In this document: piece after piece, positions 53,694 to 62,534 of the stretch
Layout of the letters: the number at the start of each line of letters is the position of its first letter
How positions within the stretch are numbered: position 1 is the first letter of the stretch
Assembly (NCBI RefSeq): GCF_030705605.1
Contig: NZ_JAPCKK010000016.1
Span: forward strand, 558,001-622,000
Direction of reading: 5' to 3'
DNA from: Paenibacillus zeirhizosphaerae
GTDB taxonomy: Bacteria; Bacillota; Bacilli; Paenibacillales; Paenibacillaceae
DNA: 64,000 nucleotides
Translations under genes and position numbers: made by a program
The notes under the pieces: generated by a model
Database searches by the model: none
What the model saw: only the letters and a program-made list of their open reading frames with translations
Told to the model about the DNA's origin: nothing

Positions 53694-54758
53694 CTAAGAT
53701 CTGCGCAGCCACGCCATCAGGCCCTCCCCCTGATCCTTGCCGTCATCCCCGCGATGAATATGATCCGCAAGTCTGCTTAAACGGCTGAGCTGGTGACCGT
53801 AATCGTACATGGCTGCGGCCACGATAGCGAGCCGCAGCACACCTTCCTGGGTACGGTCATAACGGGCAATGGCTGATTCCATAAAAATACGGTTTTCTTC
53901 TTCGAAAATATGCGATTCATCGTCGTTAGGCTTCAGCTTATCCTCGAATTTCAGCAGTGCATGCTCGTGGAAACGGATAAGCTGCTCCAGATGATGATCG
54001 AAGAAGCGGTCCGTTCCGTCAGGCCGCTCAGCCTGGAAGTAATGCCGCTCAACCGCATCAAGCACCTCAAACCCTTTTGCGAGGCTGGTCAGCATCTGCT
54101 TGTAAACGACCATCTCACGAGTCTGACTGTACCGCGCCCTCTTAAGCTTCTTCTGCTCTTCCTCAAACAGGTGATATTTATCGGACAAGCCTTTTATGGA
54201 GCCTTCCAGACTGCTTTTCTCTTCACGAAACACCGTTTCCTTAATTTCATCCGAAATGGCCGTCCGCAGCAGCAGCGACATTCGATTAAATACGCTTTGA
54301 ATCTGGCCGATGAACTGTTTCTTCGGCTTAGGCGGGAAGACCAGTATATTAATGAGAAAAGCCGAAACGATCCCGATCAGAGTGAGCAAGAAACGCGACA
54401 ACGCAAATTGCCAATCGCCGGCTGTTTCAATGACCGAAACGACGGTTACCAGCGTTAAGCCGATTGTATCCGCCATTTTAAGCTGCAGACAGATGATAAT
54501 GACCAGACTGCAGATAAGTCCCACGGCAATAGGCTGATTTCCCAGCACCATCCCGCCCACCAGGGCTACAATCGCACCGAGTGTACTGGTCTGCAGCTGA
54601 TCCAGAAAATAACGCCAGGAACGATAAATAGAAGGCTGCATGGCGAAGATAGCAGCGATTGCGGCGCCTACAGGCGATTGGGTATTAAGTAATGAGCTTA
54701 GAAAGAGGGCCAAGGTTACGGCAATACCCGTCTTAAGCACCCGTGCTCCAAATGCCAA
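53694..54758 (-). CDS. Aromatic acid exporter (ArAE/DUF939) family membrane protein
   Basis: 354 residues: an N-terminal membrane block of about 150 residues with six segments ('TGIAVTLALFLSSLLNTQSPVGAAIAAIFAMQPSIYRSWRYFLDQLQTS', which matches the ArAE N-terminal signature), then a ~190-residue soluble helical region. It corresponds to B. subtilis YqjA-like proteins. Export of aromatic or fusaric acid-like compounds is the family assumption; the substrate is unknown. It starts at TTG after AGGAGGGA. Confidence 0.85.
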   Translation of the reverse strand: MAFGARVLKTGIAVTLALFLSSLLNTQSPVGAAIAAIFAMQPSIYRSWRYFLDQLQTSTLGAIVALVGGMVLGNQPIAVGLICSLVIIICLQLKMADTIGLTLVTVVSVIETAGDWQFALSRFLLTLIGIVSAFLINILVFPPKPKKQFIGQIQSVFNRMSLLLRTAISDEIKETVFREEKSSLEGSIKGLSDKYHLFEEEQKKLKRARYSQTREMVVYKQMLTSLAKGFEVLDAVERHYFQAERPDGTDRFFDHHLEQLIRFHEHALLKFEDKLKPNDDESHIFEEENRIFMESAIARYDRTQEGVLRLAIVAAAMYDYGHQLSRLSRLADHIHRGDDGKDQGEGLMAWLRRS

Positions 54759-54969
54759 ATAAAATCCCTCCTGCGTGTGTTGCTGTCACTCACTGATTAT
54801 TTATACCGCGATCTACTATAAACAAATTAAGGGAAACTGTCCAATGCTTCTTATTACCCAATAGGATTCGAAATGCCATTCGGCCAGAATATTCGGTCCC
54901 ATCTTTCTCTAAATGTGTAACCCTGCTAGAATAGTAGGGTCGCTTTAACAATAGAGTGGGGGAGCTTTC

Positions 54970-56220
54970 ATGCAGTCATTTCAGCAGTGGCCACGGAATA
55001 TCAGGCTTTTTTTTATTGCTAACATTTTGTATCAGATCGGCGGAGGCATGTTCTCTGTTCTATATAATCTATACATCCAAAGTCTCGGTTATAGCGAGTC
55101 CATGACAGGCAACGTTGTCAGCTTGCAGTCATTGGCTACCGCGCTCATGTTCATCCCGGTCGGTCTGCTCGGCGACAGACTCAGCCGCAAATGGATGCTG
55201 ATGGCCGGAGCATTGGTCAGCGGTGCCGTCTTCATCGGCCGCTCGCTGCTGGAAGCACAGTCGGGCATGCTTCTATTTGCAGTACTCAGCGGCATATTTG
55301 CTGCATTCTTTCAAGTGCTGGCCATTCCCTTTCTTGCGGAAAACGTAAGCATATCCAAGCGCCTGCGCATGTTCAGCTATTACTCATCACTTGTATTGGC
55401 TGCACAGGTCATCGGCAGCCTTGGCGGCGGTGTCATTGCCGACCTGCTGCAGTCCTTGGGCTTCGGCCGGACGGCCAGCCTGCAGGCTGTGCTAATGGTC
55501 GGAGGCATCTCTACACTGGCGTCCTTCCTTCCCTTAATCCGCATAGCCGAGACCAGCGGGACAGCCGCAAGCATGGACAGCAAGCCGCAGGCAACCGGCC
55601 ATGCAGCGGATGCTGCGCGCCCGGGACGAGACCACGTGCTCATCACGCAATTTGTTATTACCCAGTTGCTGATTGGCTTTGGCTCAGGGCTGGTGATTCC
55701 TTACTTGAATTTATACTTTACGAACCGGTTCGACGTTTCGTGGAGCGGCATGAGCTTACTGCTGGCCCTCGGCCAGGTCATGACGATTCTATCCATGCTA
55801 GTGGGTCCATATCTTGCAGGCAGGCTGGGTCCCGTCAAGGCTGTCGTCTGCTTTCAGATGCTGTCTCTCCCGTTTCTGCTGGTCACCGGTTTTACAAATA
55901 TGTTGTGGGCCGCATCTGTCAGCTTCCTGTTCAGGCAGGCGCTCATGAATGCGGCGAATCCCATCCAATCCGCCATTATGATGGATAAAATCTCGGTAAA
56001 GCGGCGCGGGACGGCCAACTCCCTGATGCAGACCGCCTTTATGCTCGGGTGGGCGACCATGGGACCTGTGCAGTCACATCTCGTGACCACTTACGGGAAC
56101 TACTGGGGATACGCCATCACCTTCAGCATTACCGGCCTGCTGTATGTCGTTTCATCGCTGCTTTACTACATCATGTTCCGTGAGCGCCGGACCTCTGCGG
56201 CAGCAGGCATAAATAAATAA
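54970..56220 (+). CDS. MFS transporter
   Basis: 416 residues with 12 membrane segments. The N-terminal half has 'LIQSLGYSESMTGNVVSLQSLATALMFIPVGLLGDRLSRKWML', with the MFS loop motif (G.L.DR.SRKW). The second half has 'NPIQSAIMMDKISVKRRGTANSLMQTAFMLGWA', a drug- or sugar-efflux-type segment. The central loop is charged (about 190-215). The ribosome binding site is GGGGGAG. No neighbouring enzyme points to a substrate. Confidence 0.85.
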   Translation: MQSFQQWPRNIRLFFIANILYQIGGGMFSVLYNLYIQSLGYSESMTGNVVSLQSLATALMFIPVGLLGDRLSRKWMLMAGALVSGAVFIGRSLLEAQSGMLLFAVLSGIFAAFFQVLAIPFLAENVSISKRLRMFSYYSSLVLAAQVIGSLGGGVIADLLQSLGFGRTASLQAVLMVGGISTLASFLPLIRIAETSGTAASMDSKPQATGHAADAARPGRDHVLITQFVITQLLIGFGSGLVIPYLNLYFTNRFDVSWSGMSLLLALGQVMTILSMLVGPYLAGRLGPVKAVVCFQMLSLPFLLVTGFTNMLWAASVSFLFRQALMNAANPIQSAIMMDKISVKRRGTANSLMQTAFMLGWATMGPVQSHLVTTYGNYWGYAITFSITGLLYVVSSLLYYIMFRERRTSAAAGINK

Positions 56221-56361
56221 GCCGCTTCCGCTGCATCATATGAAGCTGCCTTTAACTTTACAATAAGCTTAATTCCAGCATACAATGCCCTGTCATAATG
56301 AAACAGGACCTTCTGCGGTCTTCTCAAAGGCTTAGGCTTGCTATAATGAGGAGGGGCTTGT

Positions 56362-57525
56362 ATGCTTCGGGTGGCGCTTTTTACGGATACCTTTGCGCCG
56401 GATGTGAACGGTGCGGCACTGACATTGGCCAGATGGACAGATTATTTGCGCGAGCACGAGGTTCCTTGTATTGTGTTTGCGCCGGAAGGAGACAGGGCGC
56501 AGCCTGTGGGTTCGGAAGTGGAACGCTTTCGCAGCATCCCCTTTTTTCTGTACAAGGAATGTCAGCTAGCGATCCCCAACGCCAAACAGATTAACAATCG
56601 GCTCCGGGCCTTTTCCCCCACGCTCATTCATGTCGCCACACCCTTCAATCTCGGATTATTCGGCGCCTCGTATGCGGCAAAACATCATATCCCTCTTGTC
56701 GCATCCTATCACACTCATTTCGATAAGTATCTCGACTACTACAGGCTCCGCTGGCTGGAGCCCGCATTGTGGAAGTATATGCTTTGGTTTCACAGAAACT
56801 GTGAGCGAATTTACGTACCTTCCCGGTCCACCCTTGCCGAATTGAAGAACAAAGACTTCAACAACCTGGAAATTTGGGGAAGAGGCATTGATTCGACCCT
56901 ATTCTCCCCTACTGGGCAAAGGGAACAAGTATGGGCCAAATGGAACATCAGACCCCGCAAATATATCATTTTATATGTAGGCCGTCTGGCGCCCGAAAAA
57001 GGCATTGAGATTCTCATGGAATCGTTCAAGAGGCTTCCGGAGCGGCTGCGATCCCAATCCGTGCTGGTTGTAGCCGGAGACGGTCCACTGAGCCGGGTTA
57101 TGGATCCCGTTGCACATGGACTTCCTGCAGACACAGTGGAATGGCTCGGTTTTGTTACCGGAATCGATTTGGCTGAATGGTATGCAGCAGCCGACCTGTT
57201 CCTGTTTCCTTCGGCCACCGAGACGTTTGGTAACGTGGTTCTGGAGGCGATGGCAAGCGGAACCGCTGTCATCGGAGCTGGAGAAGGCGGGGTTAAGGAC
57301 CTGATCTGCCATGGACACAACGGATGGCTGTGTCCCGCCAATGACGCCCAGGCTTTTGCAGAGGCAGCCACCCAACTGTTAGATAACAGCGTATTGCGTG
57401 GCCAATTGGCCTCTGCCGGCCGGGAATCAAGCAGGAGCCATTCATGGGACAGCATATTCAGCCGTTTGCTTGCAAGCTATCAGGACGCTGCTTCCCCCAA
57501 GATGCTGCCGGCCGCGCGCATGTAA
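56362..57525 (+). CDS. GT4-family glycosyltransferase
   Basis: 387-residue GT-B glycosyltransferase. The N-terminal domain has 'RVALFTDTFAPDVNGAALTL' and 'IHVATPFNLGLFG'. The C-terminal donor-binding domain has 'ILYVGRLAPEKGIEILMESF' and the E-x7-E motif in 'SATETFGNVVLEAMASGTAVIG'. It resembles transferases that glucosylate or mannosylate diacylglycerol. No signal peptide. The ribosome binding site is GAGGAGGGG. Acceptor unknown. Confidence 0.85.
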   Translation: MLRVALFTDTFAPDVNGAALTLARWTDYLREHEVPCIVFAPEGDRAQPVGSEVERFRSIPFFLYKECQLAIPNAKQINNRLRAFSPTLIHVATPFNLGLFGASYAAKHHIPLVASYHTHFDKYLDYYRLRWLEPALWKYMLWFHRNCERIYVPSRSTLAELKNKDFNNLEIWGRGIDSTLFSPTGQREQVWAKWNIRPRKYIILYVGRLAPEKGIEILMESFKRLPERLRSQSVLVVAGDGPLSRVMDPVAHGLPADTVEWLGFVTGIDLAEWYAAADLFLFPSATETFGNVVLEAMASGTAVIGAGEGGVKDLICHGHNGWLCPANDAQAFAEAATQLLDNSVLRGQLASAGRESSRSHSWDSIFSRLLASYQDAASPKMLPAARM

Positions 57526-57541
57526 CGCCGAAGTACAGCCT

Positions 57542-57742
57542 TTAGGGCTGGCCGATAATATGTTGTACCCGTCCAACCTGCCCGTCCGTCAATCGCACCT
57601 TAATGCCATGCGGATGGGTAGGGGAATTGGTCAGGATGTCCTTGACCGTTCCACGGGTCAGCTTGCCGGTACGCTGGTTCTGCTTTAATACAATATCAAC
57701 GAGCAATCCCGCCCGGATATCCGATCTTTTCTGTCCACTCAT
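57542..57742 (-). CDS. ywbE: YwbE family protein
   Basis: 66 residues matching YwbE (DUF2196) along its length: 'DIRAGLLVDIVLKQNQRTGKLTRGTVKDILTNSPTHPHGIKVRL' and 'GQVGRVQHI'. It is a small beta-barrel-like protein of unknown function conserved in Bacillales and many other bacteria. The start was set at ATG 57742 after GAGGTG. It lies 11 bp downstream of the DUF4269 remnant, whose transcript it may share. Confidence 0.9.
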   Translation of the reverse strand: MSGQKRSDIRAGLLVDIVLKQNQRTGKLTRGTVKDILTNSPTHPHGIKVRLTDGQVGRVQHIIGQP

Positions 57743-57753
57743 GCTGTTACACC

Positions 57754-58033
57754 TCATTTCGTCTTGTCGATAAACCTCCTGAGCTGTTCATCACTCCAGG
57801 AGTACATACGCAGAAGTTCTTCGTACGGGTCGCCCTGAAGTCCAAGCAGCGCAGCGAATGCAGGCTCTGTCTTGAACCCATCTCTCTTCATTGATCTAAT
57901 TAGCATTTTCCCATTTTGTCCGAGGTACTATTCCCAGCTCTATTAGTACGGCATGGGCCTCGCGCTGCCTGGCACTGCCCTGTACAAGATATTGCAGTTC
58001 CATAAACGGATATGTCTGTTGTTTATCTTCCAT
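57754..58033 (-). pseudogene. Remnant of a DUF4269 (nucleotidyltransferase-like) gene
   Basis: Read from 58033, the frame begins 'MEDKQQTYPFMELQYLVQGS' and continues 'ARQREAHAVLIELGI', typical of the DUF4269 N-terminus, then hits a stop (57896-57898). In another frame from about 57910 the sequence is the DUF4269 C-terminus ('KRDGFKTEPAFAALLGLQGD', then PYEELL) ending at 57754. Some 100 or more residues, including the expected SDLDIIC-type catalytic strand, are missing, so an internal deletion with frameshift occurred. Its start overlaps the DUF1361 stop by 11 nt. A 45-residue C-terminal ORF could still be translated. Confidence 0.65.
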
Positions 58034-58766
58034 ATAAACTTCTTTCCCCTACAGGCTTACGGGTGATAGAAATAGCCCATGTCAGTACATAAGTTACCGT
58101 GAGAACCGTAAAAATCATCGCGCAAAAATAGAGCATATGTCCCTTCCCGGCAGGCGTTGACCAAATCTCGGTCAGTTGATTGTACAGCTTAAGCGGGCTC
58201 GTAACGATATCCCAGGTGTTACCGCGAATAAAACGTCCAATGTAAATGGCAAAGCTGCTAAGCAGCAGCACTGCCAAAGCGAACAGTACCCCTGCCGTCC
58301 GCCCGAAGGATCTGCGCACCAATTGCTTTACGGAATCCAGTAAAACACAGCCCATAAACAGGCCCGTTAATCCAACAAGCAGCATCGCGAATGTATGATT
58401 CCAGAAATCCGCAGCCGCCCAGAAGCGTTCATCGGGCTGATAGGAATATCTGGCGAACACATGAAGCATGTCCGTGATCATATAAGGCGCATTCGGATAA
58501 AAACCCAGCCATACAAGGCCTGTCCCCATCAGAAGCAGCTTCCTGAAACTACCGCGCCTAACCGAGTAGAGAAGATCAAGCAACACTGTAAGCACGGCGG
58601 GAATCCATGCCAGCAGCATATTCCACCAGATAAAGGTGTAGGGAGGTTTGCCTGACGGCAGCTTTATATGTAAAATCCATAACGTACTGACAAGGGATGC
58701 CAATGCAAGCAGCCCAAACACAATTAACTTACCGGGATAGTTCAGCGATTTCAGTCCAGTGTGCAT
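58023..58766 (-). CDS. DUF1361 membrane protein
   Basis: 247 residues with about seven membrane segments. The family signature 'YTFIWWNMLLAWIPAVLTVLLDLLY' is followed by 'WLGFYPNAPYMITDMLHV' and 'YIGRFIRGNTWDI', typical of DUF1361. Function unknown. The ribosome binding site is GAAGGAGG. Its stop overlaps the start of the DUF4269 remnant, suggesting they were once an operon with ywbE. Confidence 0.9.
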   Translation of the reverse strand: MHTGLKSLNYPGKLIVFGLLALASLVSTLWILHIKLPSGKPPYTFIWWNMLLAWIPAVLTVLLDLLYSVRRGSFRKLLLMGTGLVWLGFYPNAPYMITDMLHVFARYSYQPDERFWAAADFWNHTFAMLLVGLTGLFMGCVLLDSVKQLVRRSFGRTAGVLFALAVLLLSSFAIYIGRFIRGNTWDIVTSPLKLYNQLTEIWSTPAGKGHMLYFCAMIFTVLTVTYVLTWAISITRKPVGERSLYGR

Positions 58767-58972
58767 ACATCCTCCTTCTCATCACCGGAATTAAGCACAT
58801 GAATGCTTACTCCCCCATACTGTATAAAAAATGATTGCACAGCAATCCCCTTACTTCCCTTGTATCAGAAAGTGTACAACAGTTCGTTATATTCCACAAT
58901 GTTCCAAAATATAAGCAAAAAGCCCCTCTTATCCATACACTGCTTTTGAGACCATGAAGGAGGGTGATCAGG

Positions 58973-60010
58973 TTGGCAACGTTCGCCGCAGCACTGCGGA
59001 TGAAAAATCAATATGCAAAAAAATGGATGACGACCAAAGGAATCTTCGGGGTAGGGATTGGTTACCGGGATCCTAAAAACCACAAAAAAGGGGCGGCGGT
59101 GATTATTTACACGGATTCACTGTCTGCCGCCAAATCCGTTCTTTCCAAAGCATCAGCCCATTCCACCGGAGCAAAAGCACCGGTTCGTATCGTACGCTCA
59201 CAGCCCTTCAGAACGAATGCCCTCTACACACGGCGAATCCGTCCTGTACCTGCAGGTTACAGCATCGGAACAATCGATGCTTCCGGTACCTTGGGTCTCG
59301 TGGTTGCCGACGCGGAGTGCCAGAGCACAAAATATATGCTTAGCAATAACCATGTCCTCAATCCACACAATACGGGAGGCGCGATCCCGACCCTACAGCC
59401 CGGCGGGGCAGATGGCGGAACACTCGCATCCGATCGAGTCGGTACGCTATACCGCTACGTCAGACTGCGCAAATCGGGACAAAACTTGCTGGATGCTGCC
59501 ATTTCAGCCCCGCTGCGCAACAGCCTCATTAGCCCGCGCTACGCTACGATCGGTGTGGTGCCGGGATATATTACGTCATACAAAATTGGGGAACGGTTGA
59601 AAAAAGTCGGACGGACGACAGGTCTAGTGTACGGAAGGGTAGAATCGATCCATACGGATGTGCAGATCGAGTACGGAGAAAATTTAGGTGTACTTAGCTT
59701 CCGCGACCAAAGCATAATACGCGGTTCGAAGCCTATTTCGTTGCCCGGGGACTCGGGTTCGGTATGGCTAAGAAGAAGCGATAGTTATGCGGCAGCCGTT
59801 AATTTTGCCGGTTCGAACGATGGACGTATTTCCGTCTCTTTTCCCGTGGAAAGGGCCATGCGGGCCTTCAAGCTCCAGGTAGCGAAGCCGTCCGGTCAGG
59901 CCTTGGTGAAGCGTCGCCCCGCTGCTCCATGCTCCTGCACCCGTCCACTCACCACCAAAGAGCTTGCCCGCTGTAAACCTAAAACCGTGCGCTTGAAACC
60001 TAAAAGGTGA
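58973..60010 (+). CDS. Chymotrypsin-fold serine protease, cytoplasmic
   Basis: 345 residues. The triad is readable: His in 'YMLSNNHVLNPHN' (near 121), Asp in 'NLLDAAISAPL' (near 172) and Ser in 'SLPGDSGSVWLRR' (near 262). A preceding domain ('WMTTKGIFGVGIGYRD', 'AAVIIYTDS') resembles the N-terminal part of Nal1-type trypsin-like peptidases. There is no signal peptide and the C-terminal tail is very basic with CSC and C residues. It starts at TTG 58973, 9 nt after AAGGAGG; the GTG at 58964 is too close. Substrate unknown. Confidence 0.8.
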   Translation: MATFAAALRMKNQYAKKWMTTKGIFGVGIGYRDPKNHKKGAAVIIYTDSLSAAKSVLSKASAHSTGAKAPVRIVRSQPFRTNALYTRRIRPVPAGYSIGTIDASGTLGLVVADAECQSTKYMLSNNHVLNPHNTGGAIPTLQPGGADGGTLASDRVGTLYRYVRLRKSGQNLLDAAISAPLRNSLISPRYATIGVVPGYITSYKIGERLKKVGRTTGLVYGRVESIHTDVQIEYGENLGVLSFRDQSIIRGSKPISLPGDSGSVWLRRSDSYAAAVNFAGSNDGRISVSFPVERAMRAFKLQVAKPSGQALVKRRPAAPCSCTRPLTTKELARCKPKTVRLKPKR

Positions 60011-60072
60011 CTCCGAATACTTTTACCATGATAAGCATATAGCAAGAAAAAGTATGCTATCGACAGTATCAT

Positions 60073-61302
60073 TCATAGTAAAGGAGATTTTGCTTCGCTG
60101 TTATCCAGCGCATGCTTCATGCTGAAAAAGGCGTTTAATCTTTCAGATGAGAACACCATGGCGGCTACTGAAATCAGGATAAACAGCGGCAAAATGCCAA
60201 TAGTCAAGCTGGAAGCCATATAACCAAGAAGCGGCGGGATAAAGGTGCTGCCCGTATAAGCTATCGCCATCTGGTAACCCATAATGGTCTGGGAGTGCTT
60301 TTTCCCGAAGCGCAGCGGCGTTTCATGGAGCATGGACGGGTATATCGGAGCGAGTCCCAGGCCTACGAGCATAAACGCCGCTACGGAAAAGCCGGACGAA
60401 AGCGGCAGACATAGAAGCAATGTACCCGACAAAGCTGTAATTTGTCCTGCACGAATCAGAGCGCGGTTGCTCAGCTTAAAAGTAATAAATCCGGCGATAA
60501 AGCGGCCAAGAGTAATCCCGGCGAAATACAAGGAAATGGCCTGCGCAGCCATGTCGGGGGCAGCACTCTTCTCATTTACCAGAAAGCTGCTCCCCCAAAG
60601 GCCTAGAGTTGCCTCAACCCCGCAGTAAAACAGGAAGGCTGCCAGGCTTAGCTTCACTCCCCGGATGTGCAATGGCTTAACCGTTTCATCCTCACTCAAG
60701 TCCTTCACATTCCTTGAATCCGGTCCTTCTTTTATAGCGGAAGCCGTGCTACTGGCGACCTTATCCCATAGTGGCAATGATAGCAGAAGAATAACAACCA
60801 GAACGAACTGGATGCCGGAAATCGTCAGATACCCCTGTCTCCAGGAGCTGTCTCCGGCCATAAATTGCGCCATAATCATTGGGCTAAGTGTGGCGCCCAC
60901 TCCCCAGAAGCAGTGCAGCCAGTTCATATGATGGGCCTTGTAATAGGCAGCTACATAATTGTTCAGGGCCGCATCCACGGAGCCTCCGCCCAAGCCCAGC
61001 GGTATGGCAAACACGAACAGCCACATTACAGAAGGCGCCATACCGAAGCCGATTAATGCGCAGGCCGTCATCAAGCAGCTTACCAGGGTGACTTTGCCTG
61101 TCCCGAAACGTCTGATGACCGCTCCGCTGGCCAAGCTTGAAACAATTGTACCTGCCGCAATACTCATAAACAACCAGCCAGCCATATCGAGCGGGGCTCC
61201 GTAATCAAGCTGCATGACAGGCCATGCCGCTCCAAGTAGCGAATCGGGCAAGCCAAGACTTATGAACGCCAGATAAATAATTATGATAAAATACGTTGCC
61301 AT
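60073..61302 (-). CDS. MFS transporter, probable sugar permease of the ROK locus
   Basis: 409 residues with 12 membrane segments. 'LAFISLGLPDSLLGAAWPVM' and 'NNYVAAYYKAHHMNWLHCFWGVGATLSP' are characteristic of FucP-like MFS permeases of Firmicutes. A charged loop of about 25 residues separates the halves (190-215). It lies 9 bp after the ROK regulator, so the two form an operon. A carbohydrate substrate sensed by the ROK protein is inferred. Confidence 0.83.
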   Translation of the reverse strand: MATYFIIIIYLAFISLGLPDSLLGAAWPVMQLDYGAPLDMAGWLFMSIAAGTIVSSLASGAVIRRFGTGKVTLVSCLMTACALIGFGMAPSVMWLFVFAIPLGLGGGSVDAALNNYVAAYYKAHHMNWLHCFWGVGATLSPMIMAQFMAGDSSWRQGYLTISGIQFVLVVILLLSLPLWDKVASSTASAIKEGPDSRNVKDLSEDETVKPLHIRGVKLSLAAFLFYCGVEATLGLWGSSFLVNEKSAAPDMAAQAISLYFAGITLGRFIAGFITFKLSNRALIRAGQITALSGTLLLCLPLSSGFSVAAFMLVGLGLAPIYPSMLHETPLRFGKKHSQTIMGYQMAIAYTGSTFIPPLLGYMASSLTIGILPLFILISVAAMVFSSERLNAFFSMKHALDNSEAKSPLL

Positions 61303-61311
61303 AGATTTCTC

Positions 61312-62343
61312 CTATTCATCATTTTGATCCGCTCCGGCAAGCATGAGCTCCAGTCCTAGGCCCTGCAATCCGTTAAGATAGTCCTCTTTCCAATTGCTCA
61401 CCGCCATCTCCGGCAGATGCTCGGCCGGAATATAGGCTGTACTGCCCGTTGCAATTTGCGCCAGCATTGCCGAATTCACTTCGTCATTACAGAAAACGAT
61501 CCTGTGCGGGTTAAGAATCGACGTGATCGAAGCAATCAATCTGCTTACCGGATCGAAATCAGCCTTTCCTCTTAAGGCTTCCTCCCGGGCGAGCTGCATG
61601 GCCTGCCGGAAGTTGCGGTTGTCGTATTGCGGAACAAACGAAATTTCACCCGAGAAAAAGGTGCTGCCCCGGACCAGCCGTCCATTGACCATAATTCCCG
61701 CCCCTGGACCATTCTGGCCAAAGTACAGATATACGAGCGAGGAAGCGTCCTTATGTCTGCTATGCATATAATAGCCGAGTACTGCGGCATTCATATCATT
61801 TTCCACGACGACTGGCACGGAAAAGCGTTGTTCGCAGTAGCCTTTCAAATCCAAATCCTGAAATTGCTCATAGTCTGGTATGTGAATGATGCGTCCGTTG
61901 CTGACTGCTGCCGGAACCCCTATCGTGAGCGAGCTGATCTTCGGATATTTCGTGATCAGGGACTCAATTTGCGCAGTAAGGCTTGTAACATCCTCCATCA
62001 GCACACCCGCAACATCTCTGCGCTCCTTCACCTCGCCTCGGCAGTTGAAGACAATATATCCGGTTTCTGTCCGCTCCAAAAATACAGCCAAACCAAGCTT
62101 ATAATCTGCATTATAGTCGTATCGTACCGCCCTTCTTCCACCTCCCGAATGATCGAGGCCGAGCGAAACCACTTCCCCGCTCTTCTCCATCTGATTAATG
62201 AACTTGCTGATCGTTGGAAAGCTTATGTCCAGCTTGCGGCTAAGCTCAACCTTCGTTGCACCCCCATGCTTCAATAGCTCGGTACGGATGCCACGAAGAA
62301 TAATTTTCTTCATGGACTTTGGATTGGCTGTTATCTCACTCAT
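61312..62343 (-). CDS. ROK-family transcriptional repressor
   Basis: 343 residues. The N-terminal winged helix ('LKHGGATKVELSRKLDISFPTISKFINQMEKSGEV', about 24-58) is followed by a sugar kinase-like ROK domain ('VVVENDMNAAVLGYY', 'YLYFGQNGPGAGIMVNGRLVRGSTFFSGEISF'). The cysteine-rich zinc motif of ROK kinases and NagC, expected after 'GEISF', is missing, so it is not a kinase and may bind its ligand differently. The ribosome binding site is GGGGTGA. A perfect palindrome (62362-62387) lies in its leader; autoregulation together with the MFS gene is likely. Confidence 0.9.
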   Translation of the reverse strand: MSEITANPKSMKKIILRGIRTELLKHGGATKVELSRKLDISFPTISKFINQMEKSGEVVSLGLDHSGGGRRAVRYDYNADYKLGLAVFLERTETGYIVFNCRGEVKERRDVAGVLMEDVTSLTAQIESLITKYPKISSLTIGVPAAVSNGRIIHIPDYEQFQDLDLKGYCEQRFSVPVVVENDMNAAVLGYYMHSRHKDASSLVYLYFGQNGPGAGIMVNGRLVRGSTFFSGEISFVPQYDNRNFRQAMQLAREEALRGKADFDPVSRLIASITSILNPHRIVFCNDEVNSAMLAQIATGSTAYIPAEHLPEMAVSNWKEDYLNGLQGLGLELMLAGADQNDE

Positions 62344-62361
62344 TTTAGTTCACCCCAAAAT

Positions 62362-62387
62362 AACTTATTAAATATCTTTAATAAGTT
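62362..62387. promoter_or_regulatory. Predicted ROK operator
   Basis: AACTTATTAAA-TATC-TTTAATAAGTT is an 11-bp perfect inverted repeat 19 bp upstream of the ROK start codon. Just upstream on the minus strand are TTTACT (62418-62423) and TATGCT (62394-62399), 18 nt apart, so a bound dimer would cover the transcription start. Confidence 0.7.
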
Positions 62388-62468
62388 GCGATTAGCATAT
62401 CATATTAGATAACTTGAAGTAAAGACACACGATGTTAAAAAGCTATTACTAATTCTCTTATTAATCAA

Positions 62469-62497
62469 TTGACCTCCGTTCGATAAATGGTTATATT
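62469..62497 (+). promoter_or_regulatory. Promoter of the aloR-like gene
   Basis: TTGACC (62469-62474), a 17-nt spacer and TATATT (62492-62497), about 30 nt before the TTG start codon. Five of six bases in each hexamer match the sigma A consensus. The gap to the divergent ROK gene is 191 bp. Confidence 0.7.
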
Positions 62498-62534
62498 TGT
62501 AATATAATTGCAAATTAATTCAGGGGTGGTTAAT

